Under the pieces are notes generated by a model. That model was not told the origin of the DNA, searched no databases, and worked only from the letters and a program-made list of their open reading frames with translations. This document shows, one piece after another, positions 47,456 to 56,227 of a stretch of DNA of 64,000 nucleotides; position 1 is the stretch's first letter, and each line of letters begins with the position of its first letter. Origin of the DNA: Desulfonauticus sp. (GTDB lineage Bacteria; Desulfobacterota; Desulfovibrionia; Desulfovibrionales; Desulfonatronovibrionaceae); NCBI GenBank assembly GCA_030950395.1, contig JAUZRP010000011.1, positions 54,070 to 118,069 of the forward strand, given 5' to 3'. Position numbers and translations under genes: made by a program.

Positions 47456-49057
47456 TTACGCTTCCTCCTCCTTTAACCACATTTTAAGTACTCTAAATGC
47501 TCTCTCAAAATCTTCACTAACCAGTTGTTTAGCCAAAACAGTTTGATCTTCTATTCTCTTTTGCATTTCTAAAGCTTCTCGTTCTTCAGGAGAAAGTTCT
47601 TCCAGGGCTAACTTAGGCTCTCCCTCTGGAAGTTCCTCCACTTCTTCTACTTCTTCCTCTACAACTTCTGGTTTTAGTATAGCCATAACCACTGGACGAA
47701 CCACCAAAAGTAAGAACAGCAGGATAATTACTGTATTTAAAAGAGGCTTACCAACTATCTGAAAATACTGCAAAGCTTTTTGTAACCAGGATGTAGCCTG
47801 AAGTTGCTCTGGTTTACCAAAGGCTAAATTAGTAACTTCTATTTGATCTCCCCTGGTACTATCATAACCAACAGCCTTTTCTACAAGGCCCCTAATCTGA
47901 TCCAAAACTTCCTTTGGAAGAGGCTTGTAAACGTATTCTCCTTTGGCATTTTTTACATACTGACCATCCACAACTACTGCAACGCTAAGCCGTCTTATCT
48001 CTCCTACAGGAGCTATAATTTGTTGCTCTTCTTTATTAATTTCATAGTTGGTAATGGAACTAGTTCTACTTGTTTGTTGAGTAGTACCTGTACCACTTAA
48101 AGTGCTTCCTCTATAAGCTGGCTCAGGAGAACCTGTCTGTAAATTTGTAGTCCCTTTACTTTCTTCTTCTGTTTTTTGTTCACTCCTTACAACAGTAACA
48201 TTGGGATCGTAAAGTTCTTTATGGATTGTTTTGCGGCTAAAATCAATATCTGCACTAACCCTAGCAATAACTTTATCCCTACCGCCCACAATAGGAGCCA
48301 ATAAATCCTCTATCCTCTGCTCCAGAGTTCTCTCTAAAGAGAGCTTATATTCCAATTGAGTAGAAGATAATCCATTTATAATATCTTGTTTTGGCTCATA
48401 TAAAATTCTTCCTCTGGTATCAGAAATCGTTATCCTATCCGGAGTCATTCCCTCTACGCCTGTAGTAATCAAATTAACTATACTTCGCACCTGCTCCTTA
48501 GACAAACTAGCTCCTGGTTTCAAGGTCAAGACCACAGAAGCAGAAGGTGGCTCATTTTCTTCTATAAACAAACTCTTTTGAGGCAACACTAAGTGCACTC
48601 TGGCACTCTCCACCTCGTCAAACTCAGCAATAGTACGCTCTAATTCTCCTTGCAAGGCCCGTTGATAATTAATCTTTTGCACAAAGTCAGTTTGACCTAT
48701 TCTAGTTGAGTCAAATATTTCAAATCCTACTCCCTGACCATGCAAAACCCCTTTGCCAGCTATCATAAGCCTAAGACTATAAACTTTATCTTCAGGTACT
48801 AATATGGTATTACCATTATTGGCCAATTTATAGGGTACTTTTTGTTTTTTCAAAACCTCTACAACTCTGGCAGCATCTTCTGGATATAAATTAGAGTACA
48901 ACACTTTGTAATTTGTACTGTTCAATAAAATAAACAAAACTATACCAACCACAAAAAAGGAAGCTACTAGTCCAGAATATAAAATCTTCTGCGGCAAAGT
49001 ACTATTGTTCCATAATTTTTTTATCAACCTTATCTTTTCTTCTATAAACTGTGCCAT
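47456..49057 (-). CDS. fliF: Flagellar MS-ring protein FliF
   Basis: 533 aa with two membrane segments (about residues 26-47 and 435-455). Ring-building motifs YSNLYPEDAARVVEVLKKQ and RVHLVLPQKSLFIE are visible; the acidic C-terminus (LKMWLKEEE) is the FliG-binding tail. It forms the MS ring in the inner membrane. Confidence 0.96.
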   Translation of the reverse strand: MAQFIEEKIRLIKKLWNNSTLPQKILYSGLVASFFVVGIVLFILLNSTNYKVLYSNLYPEDAARVVEVLKKQKVPYKLANNGNTILVPEDKVYSLRLMIAGKGVLHGQGVGFEIFDSTRIGQTDFVQKINYQRALQGELERTIAEFDEVESARVHLVLPQKSLFIEENEPPSASVVLTLKPGASLSKEQVRSIVNLITTGVEGMTPDRITISDTRGRILYEPKQDIINGLSSTQLEYKLSLERTLEQRIEDLLAPIVGGRDKVIARVSADIDFSRKTIHKELYDPNVTVVRSEQKTEEESKGTTNLQTGSPEPAYRGSTLSGTGTTQQTSRTSSITNYEINKEEQQIIAPVGEIRRLSVAVVVDGQYVKNAKGEYVYKPLPKEVLDQIRGLVEKAVGYDSTRGDQIEVTNLAFGKPEQLQATSWLQKALQYFQIVGKPLLNTVIILLFLLLVVRPVVMAILKPEVVEEEVEEVEELPEGEPKLALEELSPEEREALEMQKRIEDQTVLAKQLVSEDFERAFRVLKMWLKEEEA

Positions 49058-49107
49058 GCCAACTCCCTTATTATCAATTTATTTTTTATAAGTATTTAAA
49101 AATAAAT

Positions 49108-49413
49108 CTAAAAATTTAAATGCATTATTTCTTTATAAGCATCTAAAACTTTATTTCTAACAGCAGCAGTCATTTGCATGGCAATATTTGCTTTTTGTAA
49201 GGCTATCATTAATTCATGAATGTTTTGATTCTCCCCTGCAGCAAAAGATTTTATCATAGATTCTTTTTGTTCCTGGAGATCATTCACTTTTTTTAAAGAT
49301 TTTTTTAAAGTATCGGTAAAAGAATCAACCTTATGTTTAGATTCATTTTTATTTAAGGTTAAATCTTGAGAATTCAAATATGCCTTTAAACCTATATTAT
49401 TTATAGCACTCAT
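49108..49413 (-). CDS. fliE: Flagellar hook-basal body protein FliE
   Basis: 101 aa. FTDTLKKSLKKVNDLQEQKE and IHELMIALQKANIAMQMTAAVRNKVLDAYKEIM match FliE, the MS ring-rod junction protein. It lies between flgC and fliF in the usual order. Confidence 0.94.
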   Translation of the reverse strand: MSAINNIGLKAYLNSQDLTLNKNESKHKVDSFTDTLKKSLKKVNDLQEQKESMIKSFAAGENQNIHELMIALQKANIAMQMTAAVRNKVLDAYKEIMHLNF

Positions 49414-49424
49414 TGTCTATCCTC

Positions 49425-49862
49425 CTATCTACCGATTTCTAAAGCTTTATTGTACATAGTTTTCACTGTAGTAATTACAGAAACGTTGGCCTCGTATGTT
49501 CTAAGAGTCGTCATCATATTGGCCATTTCTTCTACAACATTAATGTCTGGATAATACACATAGCCATCTTTATCCGCATCCGGATGACTGGGGTCATATA
49601 CTTTCTTAAATGGACGATTATCATTTACTATAGCTCTTACCTTAACCCCTTTAATCTCTCTATCTAAAAAAGAATTCATTTCCTTGGCAAAAGGGGTATC
49701 TAGCGGAACAGCTTGTAAAATCACTGTTTTTCTACGATATGGTCCCCCTTCTGGGGTTCTGGTAGTTTGGGCATTGGCAAGATTCATAGAAATAACATTT
49801 AAACGAGTGCGTTCAGCACTTAAACCAGATGCACCTATGTTTAATGCTGTTAAAAGATCCAT
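49425..49862 (-). CDS. flgC: Flagellar basal-body rod protein FlgC
   Basis: 145 aa. ALNIGASGLSAERTRLNVIS is the rod-protein N-terminus and NVVEEMANMMTTLRTYEANV is the C-terminal FlgC block. It shares one base with flgB. Confidence 0.95.
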   Translation of the reverse strand: MDLLTALNIGASGLSAERTRLNVISMNLANAQTTRTPEGGPYRRKTVILQAVPLDTPFAKEMNSFLDREIKGVKVRAIVNDNRPFKKVYDPSHPDADKDGYVYYPDINVVEEMANMMTTLRTYEANVSVITTVKTMYNKALEIGR

Positions 49863-50272
49863 TATCTAGCCCCCTCCTGAATTATAAGTTTTTCGGTGTC
49901 AAAACTTTTTTTGGTTAGCTGAGCTAACGTATTATAAATCATGGCATTTTTAGCCATCTTGGACATTTCTTTATCCAGATCCACGTTATCATCACCTTGA
50001 ATAACTCTAGGATCAATACTTTTTAATAAATCTGGAGAAATTTTATTGGGATCAAAAGGCATAGGAAGATGTTTGGGATCTGTTCGAGTAATATTTTTTC
50101 TTTCTTCTGCTTCTAAAGCAGCTTGTAATTTATCCTCAAATTCAACCCGCTTGGCTTTATACCCAGGAGTATCAATGTTCGCTATGTTTACAGCGATAAT
50201 ATTTTGACGCACCAGGTGTAAATCCATTGACTTGGCGGTCCAGGGCAAATAACTTTCAAACAATGACTTCAT
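49862..50272 (-). CDS. flgB: Flagellar basal-body rod protein FlgB
   Basis: 136 aa. LVRQNIIAVNIANIDTPGYKAKRVEFE is the conserved rod motif and VDLDKEMSKMAKNAMIYN the C-terminal block. It is the first gene of the flgB-flgC-fliE-fliF-fliG-fliH-fliI operon, downstream of a sigma-54-like promoter. Confidence 0.95.
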   Translation of the reverse strand: MKSLFESYLPWTAKSMDLHLVRQNIIAVNIANIDTPGYKAKRVEFEDKLQAALEAEERKNITRTDPKHLPMPFDPNKISPDLLKSIDPRVIQGDDNVDLDKEMSKMAKNAMIYNTLAQLTKKSFDTEKLIIQEGAR

Positions 50273-50312
50273 AACCTACCCCCTAAAGTAATCTGGAGTT
50301 ATTCCTGTGTGT

Positions 50313-50328
50313 TGCAACTATTGTTCCA
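50313..50328 (-). promoter_or_regulatory. Sigma-54-type promoter of the flgB operon
   Basis: On the minus strand TGGAACAATAGTTGCA has GG and GC exactly 10 bases apart, matching the -24/-12 consensus TGGCAC-N5-TTGCA with one difference. It ends 40 bp before the flgB ATG. Confidence 0.85.
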
Positions 50329-50450
50329 AAACGCACACAATTTTAATCTGCTCAAAAAATTAAAAATTCTCTTCTATAATCCGATAAATAAAATTATCCG
50401 TAAAATCCAAACATATATCCCCTCAAAAAAAAACAAACCCAAACTAAAAT

Positions 50451-50465
50451 TGGCACACATTGTGC
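50451..50465 (+). promoter_or_regulatory. Sigma-54-type promoter of the TPR protein gene
   Basis: TGGCACACATTGTGC has the full -24 box and GC at the right distance; the -12 box reads GTGC instead of TTGC. It ends 37 bp before the ATG. The inverted repeat GCACA...TGTGC overlaps it and might be an operator. Confidence 0.7.
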
Positions 50466-50502
50466 ATTTAACAAACGCAAAACACTTATAAGGAGGAATT
50501 TT

Positions 50503-51066
50503 ATGAACGCATTAAATTACGAAATCAACAAAGAATTAGGGGAATGTTATTTATTTATGGGCGAAATGGACAAGGCTGAAGAATATTATCAAAAAGCCTG
50601 CTCTTCCAATGGTAGTCATGCTGATCCTTATTTGGGTCTGGCCACCATTTACATCCACAGGCAAGATTTACAAAAAGCCAAATCTTATTATGAAAAAGCC
50701 TTGGAAATAGAGCCTGAAAACGATAAGGCATTGGCAGGATTAGGCTTATTGGCCGTAGAAAACGGAGATCAAGAACAGGCCTTTTCTTTTTTTAAAAAAG
50801 CATTAGATTTAAATCCCCAAAATATAGTTGCTATTTATGGCTTGGTGCAAGCAGCTTATTCCTTGGATAAAATAGATGAAATTATCACCTATTTACGCAA
50901 CTATTTAGTATTAGATCCAGGAAATGTAGAAGTAAGATATACTTTGGCAGGTTGTCTCTACTCTTTGGGCCAAAAAAAGCAAGCGCTAGACGAATTGAAC
51001 CATATTTTACAAATGGACCCAACTAATAAAAATGCCTTGGAATTAATAGAAAAGATAAAAAATTAA
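50503..51066 (+). CDS. TPR-repeat protein, probable sigma-54 target
   Basis: 187 aa composed almost entirely of tetratricopeptide repeats: YLFMGEMDKAEEYYQKA, KAKSYYEKALEIEPENDKAL and AFSFFKKALDLNPQN are clear units. No signal peptide is seen, so it should be cytoplasmic. A strong ribosome binding site (AAGGAGGA) precedes the ATG. It is divergent from the flagellar rod operon and sits behind its own sigma-54-like promoter, which suggests a flagellar or chemotaxis-associated scaffold; that is inference. Confidence 0.85.
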   Translation: MNALNYEINKELGECYLFMGEMDKAEEYYQKACSSNGSHADPYLGLATIYIHRQDLQKAKSYYEKALEIEPENDKALAGLGLLAVENGDQEQAFSFFKKALDLNPQNIVAIYGLVQAAYSLDKIDEIITYLRNYLVLDPGNVEVRYTLAGCLYSLGQKKQALDELNHILQMDPTNKNALELIEKIKN

Positions 51067-51084
51067 TCCCAAAACATATTATTC

Positions 51085-51201
51085 AACTGCAAAAATTATT
51101 TTGAACAGTGAAATACGTGTTCAACAATATTTTTTCAATAATTTAAGCTAGTTACAATTTGATAACTTGATCAAAAACCCAAATTTTAGGCTTTTGCAGT
51201 T
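51085..51201 (+). repeat. Intergenic element with AACTGCAAAA terminal inverted repeats (reference copy)
   Basis: 117 bp, AACTGCAAAA at the left and TTTTGCAGTT at the right. The core reads TCAATAATTTAAGCTAGTT then ACAATTTGATAACTTGATC. It lies downstream of the TPR gene and before the purH promoter region. The best preserved of five copies recognised in the window. Confidence 0.75.
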
Positions 51202-51367
51202 TATAAAAAACAAAAAATTGTCTAATTAGCTGGAGTTAACAAGGGAAGCAAAAAAACTACGGACACAACTCTGCCCAAAAAACTATCTGCAGTTACGTAT
51301 TCTTTGTGACAAAAGACTTGCAATTTAGGTGTTTTTTTGCCAATTGATGATCAAACAGGGGGGATTA

Positions 51368-51961
51368 ATGCAAATTTTATCTATAAAAAGAGCTTTACTA
51401 AGCGTTACAGACAAGACAAACTTGCTTGAGTTAGCCAGCTTTCTAGAACAACAAGGGGTGGAAATCGTCTCTACAGGAGGGACCCAAAAACTTTTAACCT
51501 CCAAAGGGATTAAAGTCACATCCATAACCGAAGTAACTAACTTCCCAGAAATTTTAAACGGCCGGGTAAAAACCCTCCATCCCAACGTACATGCTGGCAT
51601 TTTAGCTGATAAAGATAATCCAGAGCACGTGCAAACTATTAAAAATTTTAATTTAGACTTTTTTGATCTCATTTGTGTAAATTTGTACAATTTTAAAGAA
51701 GCTATAAAAAACTCCCTAGAGCTTAAAGAAGCTGTTGAAAAAATTGACATAGGCGGACCTACCTTGCTTAGAGCAGGAGCCAAAAATTTCCATTCTGTAT
51801 GTGTGTTGCCTGATCCCCAATTTTACGCAGACTTTAAACAAGAATTGATCCAACACAATGGAATAACTCTAACCTTTAGATTAAAAATGGCTACCGAGAC
51901 TTTTAAACTTACATCTAATTACGATAAAATGATTGCAGATTACTTTGAACTCCAGAGCTAA
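51368..51961 (+). CDS. purH: IMP cyclohydrolase (stand-alone N-terminal PurH domain)
   Basis: 197 aa from the ATG at 51368, chosen because GGGGGGAT precedes it and the upstream part of the track ORF is not family-like. KRALLSVTDKTNLLELASFL, GVEIVSTGGTQKLL and NGRVKTLHPNVHAGILAD are the MGS-like domain of PurH. The AICAR formyltransferase half is absent, so that step must be encoded elsewhere. The hflX ribosome binding site overlaps its stop codon. Confidence 0.92.
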   Translation: MQILSIKRALLSVTDKTNLLELASFLEQQGVEIVSTGGTQKLLTSKGIKVTSITEVTNFPEILNGRVKTLHPNVHAGILADKDNPEHVQTIKNFNLDFFDLICVNLYNFKEAIKNSLELKEAVEKIDIGGPTLLRAGAKNFHSVCVLPDPQFYADFKQELIQHNGITLTFRLKMATETFKLTSNYDKMIADYFELQS

Positions 51962-51972
51962 GGAGTAACAAA

Positions 51973-53595
51973 ATTTCCAAATTACGCGGCAATCTAACAG
52001 GCTTAAAACCTGCTCAAATAAAAGAGTTAAATAAATTTTATTCCAAACGTTTTCCTGTAGATGCGCCTTTCAGACCGGAATTAGCCCATCAGCTAGCCCG
52101 CCTAAGCCGCTCTATTTCCAGACAAATCGGTCTGGTGATTAACCGTAAAGGCGGGGTAGAAGTGGTTATAGTTGGCGACCACAAGCGTATCGTAATCCCA
52201 TTTTTAAACAAAGTAAAACACGATCCTGCCAGACTAAGCGGAGTTCGTATTCTCCATACCCATTTAGAAGAACAAACTCTGGACCAAGAAGATCTTATGG
52301 ATATGATCTTTTTACGTCTGGATTCTATGGAAGTCTTGACTGTGTCAGAGGAAGGCTCTCCGCGTTCTTTTGCTTGGGCTCACATTTTACCTTCTACCAA
52401 ACAAAACCAGGCCTACTTTCTAAGTCCTCTTTGCCCCTGGGATAAAGCAAATTTCAATCCCCTTGTTTCTGCTCAAAACTTGGAAAAAGAATTAGAGCGC
52501 ATCAGCCAATCCTCTTCACCAGTACAAAGAGAAAACACAGCCTTGCTCATTAGTATAGATAACACCTCTAAAAAAATTCAGGAACAGTCTTTACAAGAAT
52601 TAGAAGAACTGGCCAAAACAGCAGGACTAGAAGTTAAAGGCTATTTTATCCAAAGGGTAAAAAAAATAAATCCTTCCCACATCCTGGGCAAAGGAAAATT
52701 AGCGGAATTGGAAGTGGCTGCTCTCCAACAAGGAGCCTCCATTTTAGTATTTAATAGAGAATTATCCCCATCTCAATTAAGAAACTTAACCAATATCACA
52801 GAACGTAAAGTTCTAGACAGAACCCAACTCATTTTAGACATATTTGCCCAACATGCCAAAACCAAAGCAGGCCAGCTTCAGGTAGAAATGGCCCAATTAA
52901 AATATACTTTGCCTCGTCTTATTAAGCAAAATAGGGCATTTAGCAGATTAGCAGGAGGCATTGGTGGGAGAGGACCAGGAGAAACAAAGCTAGAAATCGA
53001 TAGGAGAAAAATTAGAGACAGAATAAGTAAAATAAAAAAAGACCTTGAGCAAATAAAAAAACAAAGAGCCACAGCCAGAAATCTGCGTCAAAAATCAGAC
53101 ATCCCCACTGTAGCTCTGATAGGTTATACCAACGTTGGCAAATCCACTCTTCTAAATACCCTAACCCAGAGTAACGTGCTCGTGGCCAACAAGCTCTTTG
53201 CCACTCTTGATCCCAGCAGCAAAAAAATGCGCTATCCAGAAAATAAAGAAATTATTTTCACAGACACAGTAGGTTTTATTAGTAATCTACCAACAGATCT
53301 AAAAGAAGCCTTTTCAGCTACGTTAGAAGAACTTTATCCAGCCCATTTACTGCTCCATGTAGCAGACGCAAGCCATCCCGATTTGGAACATCAAATTCAA
53401 GCCGTAGAACATATTTTAAAAGATCTCCATCTAGATGAAAAACCCAAATTGCTAATTTTAAACAAATGGGACAAACTTACTCCATCCCAACAAACAAAAT
53501 TACAATTAACCTACCCTCAGGCCATAGCAATCTCTGCTCTAAAAAAAATAGGCTTAAAAGAATTAACTGAAACAATCCTGCAAACCTTATTTTAA
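51973..53595 (+). CDS. hflX: GTPase HflX, apparent AUU start
   Basis: 540 aa if begun at ATT 51973; the track start at GTG 52135 would remove 54 residues that fit the family (SKLRGNLTGLKPAQIKELNK). AAGGAG lies 7 bases before the ATT and no ATG, GTG or TTG occurs in frame before 52135. The HflX domain has QLVEMAQLKY-like QVEMAQLKYTLPRL and GGIGGRGPGETKLEIDRR; the G domain has LIGYTNVGKSTLLN, DTVGFISNLP and NKWDK. It dissociates stalled ribosomes. Confidence 0.88.
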   Translation: MSKLRGNLTGLKPAQIKELNKFYSKRFPVDAPFRPELAHQLARLSRSISRQIGLVINRKGGVEVVIVGDHKRIVIPFLNKVKHDPARLSGVRILHTHLEEQTLDQEDLMDMIFLRLDSMEVLTVSEEGSPRSFAWAHILPSTKQNQAYFLSPLCPWDKANFNPLVSAQNLEKELERISQSSSPVQRENTALLISIDNTSKKIQEQSLQELEELAKTAGLEVKGYFIQRVKKINPSHILGKGKLAELEVAALQQGASILVFNRELSPSQLRNLTNITERKVLDRTQLILDIFAQHAKTKAGQLQVEMAQLKYTLPRLIKQNRAFSRLAGGIGGRGPGETKLEIDRRKIRDRISKIKKDLEQIKKQRATARNLRQKSDIPTVALIGYTNVGKSTLLNTLTQSNVLVANKLFATLDPSSKKMRYPENKEIIFTDTVGFISNLPTDLKEAFSATLEELYPAHLLLHVADASHPDLEHQIQAVEHILKDLHLDEKPKLLILNKWDKLTPSQQTKLQLTYPQAIAISALKKIGLKELTETILQTLF

Positions 53596-53766
53596 ACTTA
53601 ACCTATTCATTTATCCTCGTAGTTCTTACTATACTAAGCCATAATTCCTGGACAGATTTAAGTTTGTAATTGGTAGTGGGGGATAGGCGAGAGGCAAAAA
53701 GTTAGGAGTGAACTGTGATTGAGGAAATGTCTAGATTTTCGGGAGACAGCACACCCAAACAAAACT

Positions 53767-54363
53767 CTACCTTTCCCTCCATGATTTTTCTGTTCCCAAA
53801 ATAAGACGCTCTATATTTGCCTTATGTTTTACAATAACCAAAACAGCTATTGCCAAACTTAGGGGAAAATAACATGCCTTTTCGCTAAATAACAAAAAAA
53901 TAGGCACTACACTTACAAATAAAATAGAACCAACAGAAACGTAGCCTGTTAACCATACTGCAAACACAAAAAACAAAAGACCTGCCAATAAAAAAGAAGG
54001 GAACAAAGCTAAATAAACGCCCACCGTAGTGGCCACACCTTTTCCGCCTTTACCATATAAAAAAACAGAAAACATGTGCCCCACTATAGCCAAAAATGCT
54101 GTCAAAGATAGAAACCAGGGAGAATTAGAAACTACTTGTCCCACATAAACAGGCAAAAAACCTTTTAACAAATCCAAAACCAAAACCATAAGCCCATACT
54201 TTAAGCCACAAACCCTACAGACATTGGTTGCTCCAATATTCTTAGAGCCATGGAGTCTAGGATCTATCCTGCAACACATCTGAGATATAAACAAGCCAAA
54301 GGGAAAAGCACCGCACAAATAAGCAAAGGTCCACCAGGCAAAGTAAACGATAGCCATCTCCAT
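53767..54363 (-). CDS. plsY: Acyl-phosphate glycerol-3-phosphate acyltransferase PlsY
   Basis: 198 aa membrane protein with five or so hydrophobic segments. The three PlsY motifs are seen as RLHGSKNIGATNVCRV, YGKGGKGVATTVGVY and KHKANIERLILGTE. It transfers acyl from acyl phosphate to glycerol 3-phosphate, the first step of membrane lipid synthesis. It converges with hflX. Confidence 0.95.
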   Translation of the reverse strand: MEMAIVYFAWWTFAYLCGAFPFGLFISQMCCRIDPRLHGSKNIGATNVCRVCGLKYGLMVLVLDLLKGFLPVYVGQVVSNSPWFLSLTAFLAIVGHMFSVFLYGKGGKGVATTVGVYLALFPSFLLAGLLFFVFAVWLTGYVSVGSILFVSVVPIFLLFSEKACYFPLSLAIAVLVIVKHKANIERLILGTEKSWRER

Positions 54364-54522
54364 CTCCTTGGGTATTTTTGTTTTCTATTTTCTAAAATAA
54401 ATTTAAAAAATCTGAAACCAAATATTTCCTAATTGAACAAATTTTTCAAACAGATACAACTCAGCGAACTATAACACTTATTAATCGGCTTAAGTTTAAT
54501 TGTAAATTTTTTTTTCAAAAAA

Positions 54523-54556
54523 AACTTGCCAAAAATAACAAGTTCGTATAAAAGGA
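54523..54556 (+). promoter_or_regulatory. Possible tRNA-Phe promoter
   Basis: TTGCCA followed after 15 bases by TATAAA, 15 bp before the tRNA. The spacing is short. AACTTG and CAAGTT form an inverted repeat across the -35 box. Confidence 0.45.
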
Positions 54557-54570
54557 CTTTCTTATCTGGT

Positions 54571-54646
54571 GCCGAGGTAGCTCAGTCGGTAGAGCAGGGG
54601 ACTGAAAATCCCCGTGTCGGCAGTTCGATTCTGTCCCTCGGCACCA
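54571..54646 (+). tRNA. tRNA-Phe (GAA)
   Basis: 76 nt with encoded CCA. The acceptor GCCGAGG pairs with CCTCGGC; the anticodon stem-loop GGGGACTGAAAATCCCC carries GAA; the TTCGATT T loop is standard. Confidence 0.97.
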
Positions 54647-54897
54647 TTACCAAACAAAATCTATAACCCCTAAAAAATATCCCTAAAATTTATCTAACTC
54701 TTAGGCTAACATAAAAAACACAATCCTTCTATAATTTCTAAAAAAAACAACAAAATTTCACAAAAACATCTTCAACCTGTCAAACGTTCACTTTAGCAAT
54801 AAATCTAAGATACTTAAATCAGGGCCTAATAAAAATACGTTCCTTGTTTTAGGGTTGATTTGCCAAACCAAATAAAAATAGAAAAAGGATCCATAAA

Positions 54898-56127
54898 ATG
54901 GCCAAAATACTAATTTCCTCTCTTGGGACAGGTAAAAGACAAAACAACCAATACGATAGAGCAATTTATGAATATAACGGCAAACAAAAAGAAACCCCAT
55001 TTATTGCCAAGGCTTTAAGCGACTTTTTAGAAATAGACAAACTGTTTTTAGTTGGCACTAAAAAATCTATCTGGGACTGTGTGTGTTATGAGTTTGGAGG
55101 AAATGAAGATTATACCCTAAAACTATACGACAAACAACATAACGGGACCTTATCTCAAAATGACCTCACAACCTTAAACACTATTATTGACAACTATCTA
55201 GGCACTAAGGGCTCTGAATGCTTCATTATAGAATATGGCCTAAATGAAAAAGAATTATGGAACAATTTTCACATTTATCTAAAGATTTTAGAAAAAATAA
55301 CCGATAAAGATAAAGTGTATTTGGACATCACTCATTCCTTCAGGTCATTATCTTTAATGAGCTTTGTCATGTTAAACTTTGGAGAAATCATAAAAAAGAA
55401 GACTTTTACTATAGACGGCATTTTTTACGGCATGTTAGAATACAGGCACGAGAATAATGGCATCACACCCATTGTGGATTTAAAAATGTTTTATGCTTTA
55501 ATGAAATGGATAATAGCCATAGAAAATTTTACTGAATATTCTAATGGTGACAAAATTGTTTCTTTGCTTCAAGAAAATGAAAATAAAGAAGAGAAAAAAA
55601 TATTTGAAAGAATATCTCTCTCATTTCAAATGTCCAATCTCTTTTATCTTCATCAAAACGTAAAGCAATTATCTAACAAATTAAACAAACTTAAAAACAG
55701 TAAAAATCAAATTGTAAACCTTCTCATTGAAGAAGTAGAGAATTTTATTAATTTCTTAAACAGAGATAGAATTTCAGACTTCCAATTGGCAGTTGCCAAG
55801 TGGTTTTACGAACACAAAAATTATGCCCTAAGCTATATGGCCTTAACAGAAGCAATTGTTAGTAAAGTCTGTGAAGCAAAAGGTTACAATGTTGAAGATA
55901 AAGACGCCAGAAATCAGGCTAAAAAGGAAATTTCACAAATAAATAAAAACTTATACCATGTCTTTAAAAACGTAAGAGAAATTAGAAATAACATAGCTCA
56001 CCAACTGCAAGACAGAAAAGATGCAGTAAGTCAAGATAGAGTAAATCTCGAAAATTATTTAAAAAAGACAGAAGATCTATTTTTTACAATTGATTATTCG
56101 TCGATAGCACATAAAAAATTTGAATAA
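54898..56127 (+). CDS. Orphan CARF-HEPN protein, Csx2/DxTHG family (CRISPR-associated type, no CRISPR in window)
   Basis: 409 aa. The N-terminus AKILISSLGTGKRQNNQYDR and VGTKKSIWD match the Csx2 (TIGR02221) start. YLDITHSFRS at 142-150 is the DxTHG motif of the CARF domain, which binds cyclic oligoadenylate in related proteins. The C-terminal part has REIRNNIAHQL, with R-x4-H at about residues 363-368, the HEPN ribonuclease motif. Family members cut RNA when type III CRISPR makes cyclic oligoadenylate. Here no cas10, no array and no other cas gene is nearby. A weak AAGGA site precedes the ATG. Confidence 0.85.
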   Translation: MAKILISSLGTGKRQNNQYDRAIYEYNGKQKETPFIAKALSDFLEIDKLFLVGTKKSIWDCVCYEFGGNEDYTLKLYDKQHNGTLSQNDLTTLNTIIDNYLGTKGSECFIIEYGLNEKELWNNFHIYLKILEKITDKDKVYLDITHSFRSLSLMSFVMLNFGEIIKKKTFTIDGIFYGMLEYRHENNGITPIVDLKMFYALMKWIIAIENFTEYSNGDKIVSLLQENENKEEKKIFERISLSFQMSNLFYLHQNVKQLSNKLNKLKNSKNQIVNLLIEEVENFINFLNRDRISDFQLAVAKWFYEHKNYALSYMALTEAIVSKVCEAKGYNVEDKDARNQAKKEISQINKNLYHVFKNVREIRNNIAHQLQDRKDAVSQDRVNLENYLKKTEDLFFTIDYSSIAHKKFE

Positions 56128-56227
56128 TAAAAAAGCGTTAAAAGGAATGATCCTTGCAGAAGGTAAGCTTAGGTGGGAAACTTTTTATAATAAATTTTAA
56201 CTAAAATTAACCTTAAGGAGGTGAAAC

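Noticed and set aside
53650-53663. CTGGACAGATTTA shared with 60387 near the IS3 remnant
   Set aside because: Thirteen shared bases with no further similarity around them; not enough to call an IS end.
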